Assembly: GCA_025924715.1 (NCBI GenBank)
Contig: JAICHV010000032.1
Span: 1-42,654, forward strand
Length of the DNA: 42,654 nucleotides
Source of the DNA: Alphaproteobacteria bacterium
GTDB taxonomy: Bacteria > Pseudomonadota > Alphaproteobacteria > Micropepsales > Micropepsaceae
Direction of reading: 5' to 3'
How positions within the stretch are numbered: the first letter of the stretch is position 1; every line of letters starts with the position of its first letter. A program made the position numbers and the translations under genes. The notes under the pieces are model-generated. The model saw only the letters and a program-made list of their open reading frames with translations, made no database searches and was not told where the DNA came from. This document shows, piece by piece, positions 8,679-17,026 of this stretch.

Positions 8679-10088
8679 TCAGAAGATGGCGCTGCCGTAG
8701 AACCTGCCGAAGACCGACTGTTCGGTCGGCTTGTCCTCGGGGATGGTGCGGCTCACCCAGGTGGTGTTCATGTAATGCTTGGTGGTGATGTTCTCGCTGA
8801 TGATGTTGCCGCCCCAGGTGCCGCAGCCCAGGCTGGGGGTCATCGGCATGCCGTTGGTGAAGGAACCCGCATTGCCGTGGACATTGGGCTGGCGCACCAT
8901 GATGCGGCTGACCGGCGCCATCAGGGCGAGGCGATTGATATGGTCGTCGTCGTACGAGGCGATGCCGCAGGAATGGCCTTTGCCGCCGACTTCGAAAATC
9001 TGGCGCACCATGTCCAGGGCGTTCTCGAAGCCCTTTTTGTATTTAAACACGGCCAGCACCGGCGAAAGCTTTTCGCCGGAAAAGACATGTTCCTTGCCGA
9101 TCTTGTCTTGCTGCACGATCAGAAAGGTCTTGCCGGCGGGGATGGGAAACCCGGCCTTCTCGGCGATCACCGATGCGGCGCGCGCCACGGTGTCGAGCGT
9201 GCGGTGGCTTTCCGCATCCCACATCACCGCCTTGAGCTTGCGTTTTTCCTCCTCACTGCACAGATAGCCGCCTTCCTTCTGCAACTGATCCAGCATTTTG
9301 TCATAGATGGTTTCTTCGATGATCAGATTGCCGTCGCAGGAACAGCCCGATCCGTTGTTGTGAATCTTGCTGATGCGGGTGTTGCGGGCGGCTTCCTCGA
9401 TATTGGCGGTTTCGTCCACCACCACGGTGGCGTTTCCGGCGCCCACGCCATAGGCCGGCTTGCCGGAGGAATAAGCCGACTTGACCATGGCCGGCCCGCC
9501 GGTGGCGATGGTGAGATCGCAGATCGACATCAACTCCTGCGCCAGGGGAATGGACGGTTTTTCGAAACATTGCAGCAGGTCTTCCGGGGCGCCGGCGGCT
9601 TTCAGCGCGGCGCGCAGGATACGGATGACCTCGAGCGCGCTGGCGCGGCTGGCGGGATGGGGCGAGAAGATCACCGCGTCGCGGCATTTGACGGCATTGA
9701 TCGCCATGCCGACCATGGTGACCACCGGATTGGTCACCGGCAGCAATCCCGCGATCACCCCTGCGGGCTTGGCATATTTGACCAGGCCCTTGGCCTCGTC
9801 GGTCTCGATGACGCCGACGCTTTTCTGGCGCAGCGCATCGCGCAAGATGCCGATGATCTTGAAGCGGCGCGTGGCGGCGCCGTCGGCATTGCCCATCTTG
9901 CTTTCCGCCACCGCCATTTCGGTGAGGCGCACAAAGGTCTTCTCATTGGCGACAGACCAGCCCAAGGCCCGGGCGAGATCGTCGAGCTGTTCCTGGCTGT
10001 AACCCTGGATGGCATTCATCGCGGCGCGCGCCCTTTGCAGCATGTCCTGCGCCAGGGTCTTTTCTTCCGGGGTCAATTCTCTCGCCAT
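8679..10088 (-). CDS. CoA-acylating aldehyde dehydrogenase (EutE/SauS-like)
   Basis: This 469-residue enzyme belongs to the NAD(P)-dependent CoA-acylating aldehyde dehydrogenases, which convert an aldehyde and CoA to an acyl-CoA. The catalytic cysteine region reads NNGSGCSCDGNLIIEE. The C-terminal part contains SLGCGTWGGNIISEN and KHYMNTTWVSR, shared with EutE, PduP, AdhE N-domain and sulfoacetaldehyde dehydrogenase SauS. Which aldehyde it uses cannot be told. The open frame extends to 10127, but the ATG at 10088 is chosen because GAGGAG lies seven bases upstream and the homology begins there. No microcompartment encapsulation peptide or shell genes are seen. A GGTATACAA motif lies about 115 bp upstream. 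Confidence 0.85.
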   Translation of the reverse strand: MARELTPEEKTLAQDMLQRARAAMNAIQGYSQEQLDDLARALGWSVANEKTFVRLTEMAVAESKMGNADGAATRRFKIIGILRDALRQKSVGVIETDEAKGLVKYAKPAGVIAGLLPVTNPVVTMVGMAINAVKCRDAVIFSPHPASRASALEVIRILRAALKAAGAPEDLLQCFEKPSIPLAQELMSICDLTIATGGPAMVKSAYSSGKPAYGVGAGNATVVVDETANIEEAARNTRISKIHNNGSGCSCDGNLIIEETIYDKMLDQLQKEGGYLCSEEEKRKLKAVMWDAESHRTLDTVARAASVIAEKAGFPIPAGKTFLIVQQDKIGKEHVFSGEKLSPVLAVFKYKKGFENALDMVRQIFEVGGKGHSCGIASYDDDHINRLALMAPVSRIMVRQPNVHGNAGSFTNGMPMTPSLGCGTWGGNIISENITTKHYMNTTWVSRTIPEDKPTEQSVFGRFYGSAIF

Positions 10089-10188
10089 CACGCGTCTCCT
10101 CAAGGCACGCCGGCGTGAAAAAGGCACCGGCCAAGCGGTGTCTCTTGCAGATCAGATGGGTGAATTCAAGCGCGCGACGATCAAAGTC

Positions 10189-10212
10189 GCGGTATGCGCA
10201 GCGGTATACAAA
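10189..10212. promoter_or_regulatory. GCGGTAT(A/G)C tandem motif upstream of aldehyde dehydrogenase
   Basis: Two adjacent 12-bp units, GCGGTATGCGCA and GCGGTATACAAA, form a direct repeat. The second contains the GGTATACAA core found upstream of both TonB receptors. It lies between the aldehyde dehydrogenase start (10088) and the stop of the upstream small gene (10223), on the promoter side of the dehydrogenase. Confidence 0.4.
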
Positions 10213-10222
10213 ACCGCGGCGA

Positions 10223-10537
10223 TCAGCCGGCTTTTTTCATACCCGGGAACTGCTGCGGCATGGTGGTCTGGCAGGTGCGTCGGATCACGTCGCAAACCCG
10301 CCGCGCCAGCATTTTGATCGCCAGGCTGTTGATGGGCTGGGCGAGCTGTTCGCTCTGCAGCTGTTTCAGCCGTTGCTCGATGGCGGATTCTCCGGCGCCG
10401 AATTCCATCGCCCGGATCAGGGCGCCGGCGCAGCCCTCAAGCTCGGACCGCGAGGTATCGGGGGGCAGGCTGAGATGCATCCAAAGCAGGCTCGCCACCA
10501 CTTCGGAAAACACGTCTTGTCTGGCCTTGCTTGACAT
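10223..10537 (-). CDS. Hypothetical protein, 104 residues
   Basis: I do not recognise this gene. The chosen start at 10537 gives MSSKARQDVFSEVVASLLWM and on. The open frame continues to 10684, but that would overlap the divergent response-regulator gene. The protein is mainly predicted helix with no signal peptide, a central charged Gln/Glu segment and a basic end (PGMKKAG). A purine-rich AAGGAC lies about 12 bases upstream, which is only a moderate ribosome-binding site. It is divergent from the two-component operon and shares a 120-bp promoter region with it. Confidence 0.5.
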   Translation of the reverse strand: MSSKARQDVFSEVVASLLWMHLSLPPDTSRSELEGCAGALIRAMEFGAGESAIEQRLKQLQSEQLAQPINSLAIKMLARRVCDVIRRTCQTTMPQQFPGMKKAG

Positions 10538-10603
10538 CCGCGTCGCGCCGTCCTTGTTGCGACCACGATAATAGGCCGGCGCGGCGAGTTCTTGGATCAA
10601 ATC

Positions 10604-10631
10604 TTCGCAAGCATAGTGTAAACTTTGCGAA
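10604..10631. promoter_or_regulatory. Inverted repeat TTCGCAA-N14-TTGCGAA in divergent promoter
   Basis: Two perfect 7-bp arms (10604-10610 and 10625-10631) lie between the divergent hypothetical gene and the response regulator. The position suggests an operator, possibly for autoregulation by the adjacent OmpR-type regulator; the binding protein is inferred. Confidence 0.4.
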
Positions 10632-10665
10632 AAGGGTGCTGACAAAAGAGGTTCCCTTGAGCAGC

Positions 10666-11364
10666 ATGCGGCAAAACATGACACATATTCTGCTGATCGA
10701 TGACGACGCCGAGCTGAGCGGGATGCTGACCGAGTATCTCGCCGGCGAAGGCTTCACCACCACCACCGTGAACAATGGCGGCGATGGCGTCGCCGCGGCA
10801 ACTTCCGACCGGTTCCAGGCGGTGATCCTGGATGTGATGCTTCCGGGCATGACCGGTATCGAGGCGCTGCGCGAGATCCGGCAGAAAAGCGCGGTTCCCA
10901 TCATCATGCTGACTGCCAAGGACAGCGACATCGACCGCGTCGTCGGGCTGGAAATGGGCGCCGATGATTATATCGCCAAGCCTTATTACCCGCGCGAGCT
11001 GGTGGCGCGCCTGCGCGCGGTGCTGCGCCGCCAGACGCCGGAAAGTTCGGGGCGGGAGCGCAAACCCCAGATCGGCGGATTGTTGTTCAGCCGGGCGCGG
11101 CGCGAAGCCGCCTGGGAAGGCAAGCCGGTCGAGTTGACGGCCACCGAATTCAACATGCTGGGTTCGATGCTGGAAGCCGGCGACACCGTGATGACCAAGG
11201 ACGAGCTGTCGCGCGAAGTGCTGGGCCGGGCGCGCGCGCCCTATGACCGCGGCATCGACGTTCATATCAGCAATCTGCGCCGCAAACTGGCCGCCGCCAG
11301 CGGTGGAGCGTTGGAGATCGAAACCATTCGCGGCGTCGGTTACCGACTGAAGGCGCAATCATGA
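10666..11364 (+). CDS. OmpR/CpxR-type response regulator
   Basis: An N-terminal receiver domain has the acidic pair IDDD near the start, the phospho-acceptor Asp in VILDVMLPG (codon at 10831) and the conserved Lys in YIAKPYYP. A C-terminal winged-helix DNA-binding domain has LTATEFNML, the RGIDVHISNLRRKL recognition region and IRGVGYRL. It is about 230 residues, the usual family length. Three starts are possible: TTG at 10657 with AGAGG five bases upstream, ATG at 10666 and ATG at 10678; the protein core begins at the last. Its stop overlaps the kinase ATG by four bases, so the two are cotranscribed and form a cognate pair. Confidence 0.92.
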   Translation: MRQNMTHILLIDDDAELSGMLTEYLAGEGFTTTTVNNGGDGVAAATSDRFQAVILDVMLPGMTGIEALREIRQKSAVPIIMLTAKDSDIDRVVGLEMGADDYIAKPYYPRELVARLRAVLRRQTPESSGRERKPQIGGLLFSRARREAAWEGKPVELTATEFNMLGSMLEAGDTVMTKDELSREVLGRARAPYDRGIDVHISNLRRKLAAASGGALEIETIRGVGYRLKAQS

Positions 11365-12665
11365 CACGAATGGTCTTCTGGAAATTGCTGCTGGGGTTCT
11401 GGGTCACCACGCTTTTGATTTCGCAAGGGGTGTGGCTGATGTTCACCCTGCTGCGCCCCGTGCCGCCGCCGGTCGACACCGTCAGCCTGGGCGATATCGC
11501 CGCCACCGCGGCCAAAAGCATTATCGAGAAGGATGGCGAGCAGGCCTTTGAACGCCAGCTCAAATCCTGGCCGGGGTTCCTGCGCGGTCAGATCCGCATC
11601 GTGCCCGGCGCCAATGTGGTGGGCGCTTCGGCGGTCGCCAAGGATCCCGGCGGGCAAAGCTATAGTCTGATGGCGCGCAGCCAGCGGCCGCGGCGTGAGC
11701 GCGCCGGCGTCAGTCGGGGAGGGCCCTTCGATATTCCGTGGGAAGTGCTGCTGTCGTCTTTGGTGGGGGGGCTTGGTTTCAGCGCCTTGTTGGCCTGGTA
11801 TTTGACGTCCCCGGTCGGGCGCATCCGCGCCGGCTTCGAGCGGCTGGCGCGGGGGGATTTTTCGACGCGGCTGGGGCCTTCGATGGGACGCCGGCGCGAC
11901 GAGATCGCCGATCTGGCGCGCGATTTCGACCTCATGGCCAAGCGGCTGGAGGAACTGGTCAGCGCCCGCGACCGTCTTTTGGCGGGCGTCAGCCATGAAT
12001 TGCGCACGCCCTTGGCGCGGCTGCAATTGTCGATCGGTCTGGCCCGCCAGGATCCCAGCAAGGTGGAGACCTCGCTCGACCGGATCAGCCGCGAGGCCCA
12101 GCGGCTGGACGAGATGGTGGGCGAAATCCTGACGCTTTCGAAATTGGAAAGCGGCGTCAAACACACCGAGGATTATTTCGATTTTGCCGAAGTGGTGCGG
12201 CTGGTGACCGACGATGCCAAATTCGAGGGCGCGCCGCTGGGCGTGTCGGTCGACCATCGCATCGTCGCGCTGTCGGGAGAAAGCGATTGGATCGCGCTGG
12301 GCAGCGGCAGGCTGATCAGCCATGCGGTGGAGAACATCGTGCGCAACGCACTGCGCTATTCCAAGCGCGGCCAGTCGGTCGAGGTGATCCTGGACCGCGA
12401 TACGGCCGGGCTGTTCCGCCTCACCGTCACCGACCAAGGGCCCGGCGTTCCCGATGCCATGCTGGAAACCGTGTTCAAGCCCTTTGTCCAAGGCGGCGGC
12501 GAGAATTCCGGCTATGGCTTGGGCCTTGCCATCGCCGAGCGCGCCATCACCGCCCATGGCGGCAGTATTTCCGCCCATAACCGCACCGCGGGCGGGCTTT
12601 GCGTGGTGGTCTGCCTGCCGCCGGCGGCGATCGACTCTGCCCCGGTGATGGAAATGACGATGTGA
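11361..12665 (+). CDS. EnvZ/CpxA-type sensor histidine kinase
   Basis: This 434-residue inner-membrane kinase has a first membrane helix at about residues 7-30. A short periplasmic sensor region of roughly 100 residues follows, then a second helix at about 129-152. After it come a HAMP linker, the HisKA segment SHELRTPLARLQ with phospho-acceptor His212, and a HATPase_c domain with N-box NALRYS, G1 TDQGPGVPD and G2 GYGLGLAIAERAI. It should autophosphorylate and pass phosphate to the response regulator encoded just upstream. The signal it senses is not evident. Its stop codon directly abuts the stop of the convergent Asp-box gene. Confidence 0.92.
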   Translation: MTRMVFWKLLLGFWVTTLLISQGVWLMFTLLRPVPPPVDTVSLGDIAATAAKSIIEKDGEQAFERQLKSWPGFLRGQIRIVPGANVVGASAVAKDPGGQSYSLMARSQRPRRERAGVSRGGPFDIPWEVLLSSLVGGLGFSALLAWYLTSPVGRIRAGFERLARGDFSTRLGPSMGRRRDEIADLARDFDLMAKRLEELVSARDRLLAGVSHELRTPLARLQLSIGLARQDPSKVETSLDRISREAQRLDEMVGEILTLSKLESGVKHTEDYFDFAEVVRLVTDDAKFEGAPLGVSVDHRIVALSGESDWIALGSGRLISHAVENIVRNALRYSKRGQSVEVILDRDTAGLFRLTVTDQGPGVPDAMLETVFKPFVQGGGENSGYGLGLAIAERAITAHGGSISAHNRTAGGLCVVVCLPPAAIDSAPVMEMTM

Positions 12666-14033
12666 TTATCGCAAGAGCGTGAGCGGAATGCGCGCCAGCC
12701 AGGTGTCGAGAATTTCCCCGCGCGGCGAATAGGGGAAGGCGACAAAGGCGTCGCGGTCATTGCCCTGGATCCAGGTCGTGAAATCGCCGCCGCCATTGCC
12801 GTTGCCGTAATTGCCGTCATAGGTCAAAGGCGGATATTCCGACAATTCGGCGCTGACTTTCACGGTGGGACCGAAACTGTCGCCGTTCAGCATGGCCGCG
12901 AAGGTGTTGAAAGCGCCGGGATTGCGGAACCCGCGCCAGGTCACCAGCACATGCCCATCGGTCGTGTAGCCGACGCCGACCTGGCTGACGCTGGCCACCG
13001 GGACGGTGGTGGGCCCCGGCTTGGGGCTGGTGCTTTTCCAGCTTTTCCCGCCGTCCTCGGTATAGAACAGCTTCACGGCGCGATGATCGGGCTGATAGGC
13101 GGCGACGGCGTAATGGCCCGGCGCGGCGGGACTGGCGGCGGCCACCGGATAGCGCACCGTACCGGTGGGGTTCCAATCACCGGCTTCCGCCACGACGGTT
13201 TCGTTCCAGTTTTTTCCTTTGTCGGCAGTGGTCGAGACCACCAGGCACGGGCATTTGGCGCCCGGCCGGGCGGCGACATTGCGCGCCGCTACGACGGTGC
13301 CAAACGCGGCCGAGGCCGTGCCCCTGCCCTCATAGACGGTCCCGAAGCTTTTGCCGTGATCGTCGGAAGCCGAGATATAGGCCCCGGCGGTGGAATAGAA
13401 GGTGCCGGTCTGCGGATCGACAAAGCCATTGGCGCCGTCCCAGGGCGTGTCTTCCTGGTTCATGCCGCCGCCAAGTCCCTTCATGCCCGGCATGAAGCGG
13501 TCGATCATGATGCCCGGCACCATCGGGCTCCAATGCGCGCCGCCATCGGTGGAGACGCTGACCCCGGCGCGGCCCGCCTTGGGCTCTTTCTGGACGACGC
13601 CGCCAGCGGTGAACAGCGCGCCCCCGAAATACATCGTGCCATCGCGCGCGATGGTGACCCAAGGCGCGTTGCAGCCCCACAAAAGCGGGCGGCCATCGCC
13701 GCCCGGGGTGCGCAGGACATCCATCATGTTGCGGTCGGAGAAATGCTTGCCGCCGTCCTTGGAGAGCGCCAAATGACATTCGGCGACGCGGTTTTCGCGC
13801 AGCGCATTGGTGTCGATGGGAAGGTTGTATTGCCGCCAGGCCACCGCCACCAGATCGGGATTGGCGCGGCTGACCGCGACCTGGGGAAACACCGAAGCGA
13901 ATTTGGCCCGGTTCTTGGAGATATTGGTGAGTTCGATGCCGGGCGTTGCGCCCGGCTCGGGCGGGGTCTGTGCCACCACACCCGATGCGGTGAACACAAG
14001 CGCGGTGAGCGCGGCAAGCGTTTTTGCGGACAA
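12666..14033 (-). CDS. Secreted Asp-box (BNR) beta-propeller protein, sialidase-like
   Basis: At least five Asp-box motifs of the type S/T-x-D-x-G-x-x-W/F are visible: SKDGGKHF, STDGGAHW, ASDDHGKSF, TTADKGKNW and TEDGGKSW. They indicate a six-bladed propeller as in exo-alpha-sialidases, but the motif alone does not prove sialidase activity. The open frame extends to 14105. I place the start at a TTG at 14033 because AAGGGAGGG lies four bases before it, and because translation then begins with a clean signal peptide, MSAKTLAALTALVFTASG, ending near VVAQ. The length is 455 residues. A GGTATACAA motif lies about 85 bp upstream. Confidence 0.75.
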   Translation of the reverse strand: MSAKTLAALTALVFTASGVVAQTPPEPGATPGIELTNISKNRAKFASVFPQVAVSRANPDLVAVAWRQYNLPIDTNALRENRVAECHLALSKDGGKHFSDRNMMDVLRTPGGDGRPLLWGCNAPWVTIARDGTMYFGGALFTAGGVVQKEPKAGRAGVSVSTDGGAHWSPMVPGIMIDRFMPGMKGLGGGMNQEDTPWDGANGFVDPQTGTFYSTAGAYISASDDHGKSFGTVYEGRGTASAAFGTVVAARNVAARPGAKCPCLVVSTTADKGKNWNETVVAEAGDWNPTGTVRYPVAAASPAAPGHYAVAAYQPDHRAVKLFYTEDGGKSWKSTSPKPGPTTVPVASVSQVGVGYTTDGHVLVTWRGFRNPGAFNTFAAMLNGDSFGPTVKVSAELSEYPPLTYDGNYGNGNGGGDFTTWIQGNDRDAFVAFPYSPRGEILDTWLARIPLTLLR

Positions 14034-14115
14034 GGAACCCTCCCTTGAAACCCCCTCACATGGGGCTGTTTTTTGGGAAAGTAACCCTTCCGCGCCCATC
14101 CGCAACGGCGATGTT

Positions 14116-14124
14116 GGTATACAA
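14116..14124. promoter_or_regulatory. GGTATACAA motif upstream of Asp-box gene
   Basis: The nine-base motif matches those upstream of receptor 1 and the aldehyde dehydrogenase. It sits between the divergent Asp-box gene and the small membrane-peptide gene, so either could be the target. Confidence 0.4.
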
Positions 14125-14236
14125 AGCGTAAAGCTGAGAGGCTTTGCGATACTTCTTACACTGCGCTTGCGATCATCTTACCCACACTTTGCAACGCCAT
14201 CACTAGGGTGAGGATGCACACAGCAAGGAATATCCC

Positions 14237-14371
14237 ATGAAGTCCATTCAATCCCCGGTCCGCTCGCAATTCGATGAATTGGCCAGCAATATGTTTCACG
14301 CCCTGGTCGCCGGCCTGTTCGGCGTGGTCACCCTGGCGGCCGTGGTGCATATCGCTTTGTCGCTGGCCTGA
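14237..14371 (+). CDS. Small membrane protein, 44 residues
   Basis: The product begins MKSIQSPVRSQFDELASN and continues with one strongly hydrophobic helix (about residues 21-43, AGLFGVVTLAAVVHIALSLA). AAGGAA lies about seven bases before the ATG. The N-terminal half is polar and probably cytoplasmic. No family is recognised. It is 65 bp upstream of the carboxylesterase gene on the same strand and may share its transcript. Confidence 0.6.
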   Translation: MKSIQSPVRSQFDELASNMFHALVAGLFGVVTLAAVVHIALSLA

Positions 14372-14435
14372 ACGCACTATCGCCGGTGCGAAACCCTTCT
14401 TAGAATGCGCGAGAGAGATCGCGCGAGGGTTCTTC

Positions 14436-16076
14436 ATGCAGGCCGAAGTGAGAATGTTTCTGGCCGGCGCCTTTCTGGCGGCAATGACCGCTGCGGCGCC
14501 GGCCGGGGTGATGATCCCGATTTCCGGCGACCCCCTCTCGATCGATGCGGGCAAAGTGTCGGGAACGCTTCTGCCCAGCGGCATCCATGCCTATTTCGGG
14601 ATTCCCTTTGCCGCCCCGCCGATCCGGGAAAACCGCTGGCGCGCACCCCAGCCGGTCAGCGCCTGGAGCGGCATCTACAATGCCGACAAGAAACAGCCCG
14701 AATGCGTCCAGCCGCTGCGCTCGCCCAGCATCAATCATTATTTCGGCGACGAGCTGGCGGGCGAGGATTGCCTCTATCTGAATGTGTGGGCGCCGCCCTC
14801 CGCCAGAGCGGGGGCGAAACTGCCGGTGCTGGTATGGATCTATGGCGGCGCCTTCAATCTCGGTTCGGGCTCCAGCGCGATCTATGATGGGGAAGCCTTG
14901 GCCAAGAAAGGCGCGATCTATGTCGCGCTCAATTACCGGCTGGGGATATTCGGCTTTCTCGCCCATCCGGAGCTGACCCGCGAATCCGGACACAACGCCA
15001 GCGGCAATTGGGGCCTGCTGGATCAGATCGCCGCCCTCAAATGGGTGCACAAGAATATCGGCGCCTTCGGCGGCGATCCGGCCAATGTCACCTTGATCGG
15101 CCAGTCGGCGGGGGCGATGTCGATCACCGATCTTCAGGCCAGCCCCCTGACCCGGGGCCTGTTCTCCCGCGTGATCGGCTTTTCCGGCACCACACTGGCG
15201 GGCGGCATCGGCGGGGGAACGCCCTTGGCGGAGGCGGAGGCGCAAGGGGCCCGGCTGCAGGCCGCGCTCAAGGCTTCGAACCTGGCGGCGATGCGCAGCA
15301 TCTCTTCCGACAAGGTGGTGGCTGCCGCGGCCGGCATCCGCGTCGGACCGGATATCGACGGCTATGTGTTGCCCGATACGCCGGACCGGATTTTCGCTGC
15401 CGGCAAGCAGAACGACGTGGCGGTGCTGACCGGATCCACCGCCAACGACATCGGCACCGAAGTGCCGATCCGCAAGGCCAGGACCGTGGCCGAATATGGC
15501 GATCTGGCCCGGCAAAGCTATGGCGACAAAGCAGGGGAATTCCTGACGCTTTATCCGGCCAAGAGCGATGCCGAAGTTCGCCGCCAGGCCGATGAGGTCG
15601 GCCGCAACAGCGGCTTTTCCATCGGAGCTCGCAATTGGGCCAAGGCGCAAACCAAGAGCGGCAAACAGCCGGCCTATCTTTATCTGCTGAGCCGGGTGCA
15701 GCCGTTCACGCCAGGCGCCACCTTCAGCGATTTCGATCCCGCCACCGCCGGCGCCTATCACATGGGTGACGTGCCCTATTGGCTGGGGACCTATGACGCC
15801 TTCAACCAATTCCGCACCACGCGCAACTGGACGGCCTGGGACCGCGAATTGTCCAACCAGATGCAGGACGTTGTCGTCGCGTTTGCCAAGACCGGCAATC
15901 CTTCGACCGCCAAGGTGAAATTCACGCCTTATGATCCGAACAGCGAAGTCCGGGTGGATTTCGGGGACAACGTCAAAACCGAAAAGCTTTATGGCAAGGG
16001 CATGGATTTTCTGGATCAGACGCCGCCCCGCGCCGCGCCGCGGACCAGTGACGGACGGCCGCGCCAGAGCTTTTGA
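14436..16076 (+). CDS. Secreted type-B carboxylesterase
   Basis: This 546-residue alpha/beta hydrolase belongs to the carboxylesterase type B family, which hydrolyses carboxylic esters. The nucleophile elbow is GQSAGA with Ser224. The oxyanion-hole region WIYGGAFNLGS and the block ALNYRLGIFGFL are typical, and the catalytic His is probably in YHMGDVPYWLG. The N-terminus MQAEVRMFLAGAFLAAMTAAAPAG is a signal peptide in pieces of suitable length. The ATG at 14436 is preceded by GAGGG at a spacing of about six bases; 14454 is an alternative. The stop codon abuts the Ku gene stop within a shared TGATCA. The natural ester is unknown. Confidence 0.9.
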   Translation: MQAEVRMFLAGAFLAAMTAAAPAGVMIPISGDPLSIDAGKVSGTLLPSGIHAYFGIPFAAPPIRENRWRAPQPVSAWSGIYNADKKQPECVQPLRSPSINHYFGDELAGEDCLYLNVWAPPSARAGAKLPVLVWIYGGAFNLGSGSSAIYDGEALAKKGAIYVALNYRLGIFGFLAHPELTRESGHNASGNWGLLDQIAALKWVHKNIGAFGGDPANVTLIGQSAGAMSITDLQASPLTRGLFSRVIGFSGTTLAGGIGGGTPLAEAEAQGARLQAALKASNLAAMRSISSDKVVAAAAGIRVGPDIDGYVLPDTPDRIFAAGKQNDVAVLTGSTANDIGTEVPIRKARTVAEYGDLARQSYGDKAGEFLTLYPAKSDAEVRRQADEVGRNSGFSIGARNWAKAQTKSGKQPAYLYLLSRVQPFTPGATFSDFDPATAGAYHMGDVPYWLGTYDAFNQFRTTRNWTAWDRELSNQMQDVVVAFAKTGNPSTAKVKFTPYDPNSEVRVDFGDNVKTEKLYGKGMDFLDQTPPRAAPRTSDGRPRQSF

Positions 16077-16970
16077 TCAACCGGCCTTGCGCTTGGGCTT
16101 GGCCTTGAGGCTTTTCTTCAAGGCTTCCATCAGGTCGATGACATTGTCCTCTTCGACCGGCTCGGCGGTGACCAGCTTTTCGCCTTTTTCCTTGCGGCGG
16201 ATGACGTCGCGCAGCGCAGTTTCATAACGGTCTTCGAATTTGGCCGGCTCGAACGGACCTTCCTGCTGCTCGATGATCTTGCGGGCGATCTCGATCATCC
16301 GTTTGTCGGGCTTTTCCGACGGGATATCGTCAAACGCCTCTTTGGGGGAGATCACCTCATCGGCCATGCGAAGGGTATAGACGATGATGCCTTTGTCGCG
16401 TGGCTCCAGCGCCACCAGCCTTTCGCGGGTGTGCATGACGACACGCCCCAGCGCGATGCGGCCGGCCTCGGTCAGGGCCTCGCGGATCACGGTATAGGCT
16501 TCGGTACCCGACTTTTCCCCCGGCACCAGATAATAGGGATCGTTCCAATAGAGCCGGTCGATATCTTTTTCGTCGACAAAGCGTTCGATCTCGATGGTCC
16601 GGGTAGTCTCGAGCTTGACGGCATCGAGCTCGTCCTTGCTGAGAATGACGTAATGGTTCTTGGAGATCTCGTAGCCCTTGACCAGATCGGCGCGTTCCAC
16701 CGGCCCGGTGTCGGGATCGGTGGGGATCATGCGGATGCGATTGTTGGTTTCGGGATTGAGCAGATGGAACGAGATGTCGGCGCTGCGGCTGGTGGCGCCA
16801 TAAAGGGCCACCGGGCAGGACACCAGCGACAGCCGCAGATCGCCCTGCCAGACCGGGCGCTTGGACAAAGACGGCTCATTGGAATTGGCCGGCTTGTGGG
16901 TTCCATGATGGTGCACCGCTTTATGATGTGTCTTTGCGTGTTTGCGGACGGTTTTTTTGCGGGCGGCCAT
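16077..16970 (-). CDS. ku: Ku DNA end-binding protein
   Basis: This 297-residue bacterial Ku homologue forms a homodimeric ring on DNA ends in non-homologous end joining. Diagnostic segments are [20 protein letters not shown] at the start of the core, [21 protein letters not shown] and [18 protein letters not shown]. The N- and C-terminal tails are lysine-rich ([32 protein letters not shown]), as often seen in tails that touch DNA. AAGGGA lies seven bases before the ATG at 16970. It is divergent from ligD with 56 bp between start codons, a common arrangement for a two-gene end-joining system. Confidence 0.95.
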   Translation of the reverse strand: MAARKKTVRKHAKTHHKAVHHHGTHKPANSNEPSLSKRPVWQGDLRLSLVSCPVALYGATSRSADISFHLLNPETNNRIRMIPTDPDTGPVERADLVKGYEISKNHYVILSKDELDAVKLETTRTIEIERFVDEKDIDRLYWNDPYYLVPGEKSGTEAYTVIREALTEAGRIALGRVVMHTRERLVALEPRDKGIIVYTLRMADEVISPKEAFDDIPSEKPDKRMIEIARKIIEQQEGPFEPAKFEDRYETALRDVIRRKEKGEKLVTAEPVEEDNVIDLMEALKKSLKAKPKRKAG

Positions 16971-16998
16971 GGATATTCCCTTCCAAACTCGGAACGGA

Positions 16999-17023
16999 AA
17001 CGCCTTGCGGGAACTATGTTTCC
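16999..17023 (-). promoter_or_regulatory. Possible EcfG-type promoter for ku
   Basis: On the minus strand GGAAA, 16 bases and CGTT occur just upstream of ku, close to the alphaproteobacterial general-stress consensus GGAAC-N16/17-CGTT with one mismatch. The inferred transcription start would leave a short leader containing the ribosome-binding site. Confidence 0.3.
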
Positions 17024-17026
17024 GCC

